This document shows positions 6,820 through 8,999 of a DNA stretch of 8,999 bases, piece after piece. Both the position numbers and the translations under genes were made by a program. This DNA comes from Fluviicola sp. (GTDB lineage: Bacteria > Bacteroidota > Bacteroidia > Flavobacteriales_D > Crocinitomicaceae), in assembly GCF_030151805.1 (NCBI RefSeq), contig NZ_JASLCN010000504.1, forward strand, positions 1-8,999, written 5' to 3'. The notes below the pieces were generated by a model that had not been told where the DNA came from, made no database searches, and was given only the letters and a program-made list of their open reading frames with translations. Position 1 is the stretch's first letter, and each line of letters starts with the position of its first letter.

Positions 6820-8682
6820 TTAATCTGATAAAAGTTTTCTCTCTTCAATATTGACCAATCCGGAATTTTCTAATTCTTGAAAAAGAACCTCTATCTTGTC
6901 AAAGCGCTGAATCCTATTATTTCCATATTTATCCTTTCTTTCTTTACTAAATGTGAAAACAACACGCTCCTTTGCTCTAGATAAAGCAACAAAAAAGGCA
7001 CATTTATCTTCGTCAGGTTGCTTTTCAAAGGACCAAAAGGCGCCGTCTTCTAAACCAATAAAGACAATGGTATGATATTCTAATCCCTTACTCTTGTGTA
7101 TTGTCATAACAGGAATAGTGTCTTTTCCAATGAGCATATCTAGAGCTGAGATAATATCATTGTCTTTTTCATAATATTCAGTAAAAATATTCTCGATTTC
7201 TGATATCGCATCATCTAAATATTTTGCGTTCTTATAAATTGGAAAATACGCTCTTATTCTGTCTTTATCTGCAAAATCAATGATCTCAGTAATTAAAGTC
7301 TGGATAATGTTTTTATCGAGATTAATACTTCCATAATCTTTTCTAATTTTCTTTATAAAGTTTGAAATCCGGTTTTCCAACCGAAGTAATTGTTCATCCT
7401 CACTTTCTGTATGAAGGTTGATCAAAAACTGAAATACATTCTGACGATAAATACCTGAATCTTTATGAAAAGCTGCATACAATACATTAATAATATAATT
7501 AGAGATATCATCTGTCAGTATATCCTGCAATTTATTTTCATCTCTTACTTTAATTCCATTTTCATTAAAGTAGTCAATTAATTCCCCGGCATATTGGGTC
7601 AATTGTTGCTTGACTAAAATGCAAATATCTCTTGGATTAACTTTATCGGTCTGGATCCAGTCTTGGACATCACTAAATAAAATTTGCATTTCTTCATTTG
7701 GATTATCAAAGATGTAAACCGAACATTCACCTTGTTCAGAATCCCATTTTGTAGATGGATTTGCTAAATCGGTCTTACCCAATAAATGAATTGTCAAATG
7801 ATTCAATAAAGTAACCAACTTTGGTGCACATCGAAAATTCATTTCCAATGGAATGCGCTTTGCATTTACATCTTTGATGAAATCTTCAAAGATACTAGAC
7901 TGAGCCCCAGCCCAGAGCATTATTCTTTGTTTGTCATCCCCAACAGCAGTGAATAGACTACTAGAATTCAAAAAACAACTTTTGAAAAAAGAATACTGTA
8001 TCTCTGTAGTATCTTGAAATTCATCTAAGAAAACATAATGATATGTTCTCTGTAAAAATTCTTTGATAAACAGGTTAGAGTTCATTAATAATTCTGCTAA
8101 ACGCATTATCATTTTAAATGATAAAACTGGCTTTGGACCTTGTAGCATCCTTTTCCAAACCTGAAATCTAATTTTATCTTCTGATGTGGTTAATTCAAAA
8201 GGTAAAACATCTTGGTGACGATCTAATATTATATCATTTCCTGTAGAATTAAAATAATCCTCATCTTCATCACGGTAAAAGTCAAGTATTTTTTGATCAC
8301 CAAAAACAATTTCATAGTTTTCAGAAACTATATATTCTTTAGGTAACGCATTTTTAAACCTATCTAACAACTGTTTTGCAAAAGAGTCAAAAGTTAATGA
8401 ATCGAACCTTCTAGCCAAAGTTTCCTCAGAACGCATCTTTACTCGTTCCTTCAGATTATAGGCTGCATCACGCTTAAAGCTAATTGCTAGAATCTTATGG
8501 GGGAATTTACAAATATTCGTCTGAAGTAAAAAACACGCTTTTTGTGCTAGTAATTCTGTTTTTCCAGCACCTGGACCTGCCACCACCAGAAAATTAGCCG
8601 ATTCTTTAACGACCTTTAGAGCGTTGTCCTCTAAAGAAAGCCTGTCTGCAGTGGTCCAATCATCTCTCTTAATCGATTTCAT
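6820..8682 (-). CDS. UvrD/Rep-family superfamily 1 DNA helicase, possibly GajB-like
   Basis: All main superfamily 1A helicase motifs are present in this 620-residue protein. They are GPGAGKT (36-42, Walker A), ILAISFKRDAA (64-74, Ia), SLTFDSFAKQLL (95-106), LDEFQDTT (219-226, Walker B), AVGDDKQRIMLWAGA (246-260, III), LEMNFRC (279-285, IV), PVMTIHKSKGLEYHTI (524-539, V) and FVALSRAKERVVF (564-576, VI). It should be a 3'-5' ATP-dependent DNA translocase or helicase. At the Q-motif position, LSLEDNALKVV (15-25) has Asp where Gln is usual. It is shorter than housekeeping UvrD or PcrA (about 720 aa) and longer than the roughly 500-aa GajB of Gabija. The preceding gene ends one base before its ATG (8680-8682), so the two are translationally coupled. 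If that gene is an OLD-type nuclease, the pair is Gabija-like. The PLD-helicase follows after 18 bp. Helicase class is certain; the defence role is inferred from context. Confidence 0.92.
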   Translation of the reverse strand: MKSIKRDDWTTADRLSLEDNALKVVKESANFLVVAGPGAGKTELLAQKACFLLQTNICKFPHKILAISFKRDAAYNLKERVKMRSEETLARRFDSLTFDSFAKQLLDRFKNALPKEYIVSENYEIVFGDQKILDFYRDEDEDYFNSTGNDIILDRHQDVLPFELTTSEDKIRFQVWKRMLQGPKPVLSFKMIMRLAELLMNSNLFIKEFLQRTYHYVFLDEFQDTTEIQYSFFKSCFLNSSSLFTAVGDDKQRIMLWAGAQSSIFEDFIKDVNAKRIPLEMNFRCAPKLVTLLNHLTIHLLGKTDLANPSTKWDSEQGECSVYIFDNPNEEMQILFSDVQDWIQTDKVNPRDICILVKQQLTQYAGELIDYFNENGIKVRDENKLQDILTDDISNYIINVLYAAFHKDSGIYRQNVFQFLINLHTESEDEQLLRLENRISNFIKKIRKDYGSINLDKNIIQTLITEIIDFADKDRIRAYFPIYKNAKYLDDAISEIENIFTEYYEKDNDIISALDMLIGKDTIPVMTIHKSKGLEYHTIVFIGLEDGAFWSFEKQPDEDKCAFFVALSRAKERVVFTFSKERKDKYGNNRIQRFDKIEVLFQELENSGLVNIEERKLLSD

Positions 8683-8683
8683 T

Positions 8684-8999
8684 TTAACTTTGGTGCTTTA
8701 ATTTAGAAGAAATTCGAGCAAAAATTTCTTTGAAAACAGGGGGTAAGTTTTTCTTAATCTGTTCGTTATTCACAGAGGATAAGACCTGAATATGTGTGGT
8801 GGGCTTTCCACGTCCAAGGAAGTGATAATTGTACCAAATCATTAATTCCTTTTCATCTTGAGAATAAGTTTCTCCTTTTGCTTTTTCTGACTTCAAGGTT
8901 GCTTGAATTGCCGTTTCCATTTTTAATTTAAAAGCTTTTGGATCTTCCAATTCATCTGGTATTTGAGGTCCACCATTTTTTGGAATAGATGCTTTATAT
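8684..8999 (-). CDS. C-terminal fragment of an unidentified protein, perhaps an OLD/GajA-like ATP-dependent nuclease
   Basis: The frame is open from the right window edge to the TAA at 8684-8686, giving 104 complete codons; its start is outside the window. A TTG at 8948-8950 could be read as a start, but the frame continues 16 codons upstream to the edge without a stop, so this is more likely the end of a longer gene. The visible part is lysine-rich and hydrophilic, with YNYHFLGRGKPTTHIQVLSS (visible residues 56-75), NLPPVF (84-89) and a helical end. No catalytic motif is visible. From memory, the FLGRGKP-THxxxL segment resembles the extreme C-terminus of OLD-type ATP-dependent endonucleases, and such a gene typically precedes a UvrD-like helicase in Gabija. 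This is a context-driven guess. The stop lies one base from the UvrD-like ATG, so the two are coupled. Confidence 0.5.
   Translation of the reverse strand, partial: YKASIPKNGGPQIPDELEDPKAFKLKMETAIQATLKSEKAKGETYSQDEKELMIWYNYHFLGRGKPTTHIQVLSSVNNEQIKKNLPPVFKEIFARISSKLKHQS

Noticed and set aside
8948..8950. TTG as start of a small 88-residue gene
   Set aside because: The frame continues 16 codons to the window edge with no stop, and a small lysine-rich protein makes less sense here than the C-terminus of a larger gene. Sequence beyond 8999 would decide.
1..8999. CRISPR array, tRNA, rRNA, transposase or integrase
   Set aside because: No regularly spaced direct repeats, tRNA- or rRNA-like stretches, or recombinase motifs were seen on either strand.

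Overview
The window looks like a chromosomal piece of a Bacteroidota bacterium. The left end encodes a TonB-receptor-type outer-membrane beta-barrel of a kind abundant in that phylum, every start lacks a clear GGAGG Shine-Dalgarno, and the right-hand genes are AT-rich. A family such as Flavobacteriales is possible but cannot be fixed from this sequence.

Layout. Positions 1-1169 (+) hold the C-terminal 388 residues of the outer-membrane beta-barrel protein, whose start lies outside the window. Positions 1170-1516 are a 347-bp gap between converging genes. It contains a GC-rich alternative-hairpin element (1216-1243) and an AT-rich 11-bp inverted repeat (1342-1378). From 8999 down to 1517 there are six tightly spaced genes on the minus strand, with gaps of 1, 18, 5, 26 and 43 bp. 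In transcription order they are: (1) the C-terminus of a protein that runs off the window, possibly an OLD/GajA-like ATP-dependent nuclease; (2) a 620-aa UvrD/Rep-type superfamily 1 helicase; (3) a 1071-aa fusion of a phospholipase-D-type nuclease domain to a Swi2/Snf2-like superfamily 2 helicase; (4) a 183-aa GIY-YIG nuclease-like protein; (5) a 230-aa HNH endonuclease with a cysteine-rich N-terminal part; (6) a 249-aa DUF6602-like protein with PD-(D/E)XK-type residues.

Interpretation. The minus-strand block reads as an anti-phage or anti-mobile-element defence operon or island. Two helicase engines are followed by four proteins or domains with different nuclease folds (PLD, GIY-YIG, HNH, PD-(D/E)XK). 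Genes 1-2 may be a Gabija-like pair. Genes 3-6 may be a separate system driven by the PLD-helicase with GIY-YIG, HNH and DUF6602 partners. I do not recognise the exact 3-6 combination as a named system, which makes it the most interesting candidate here. Defence function is inferred from domain content and clustering and is not shown directly. No transposase, integrase, tRNA, rRNA or CRISPR array was seen.
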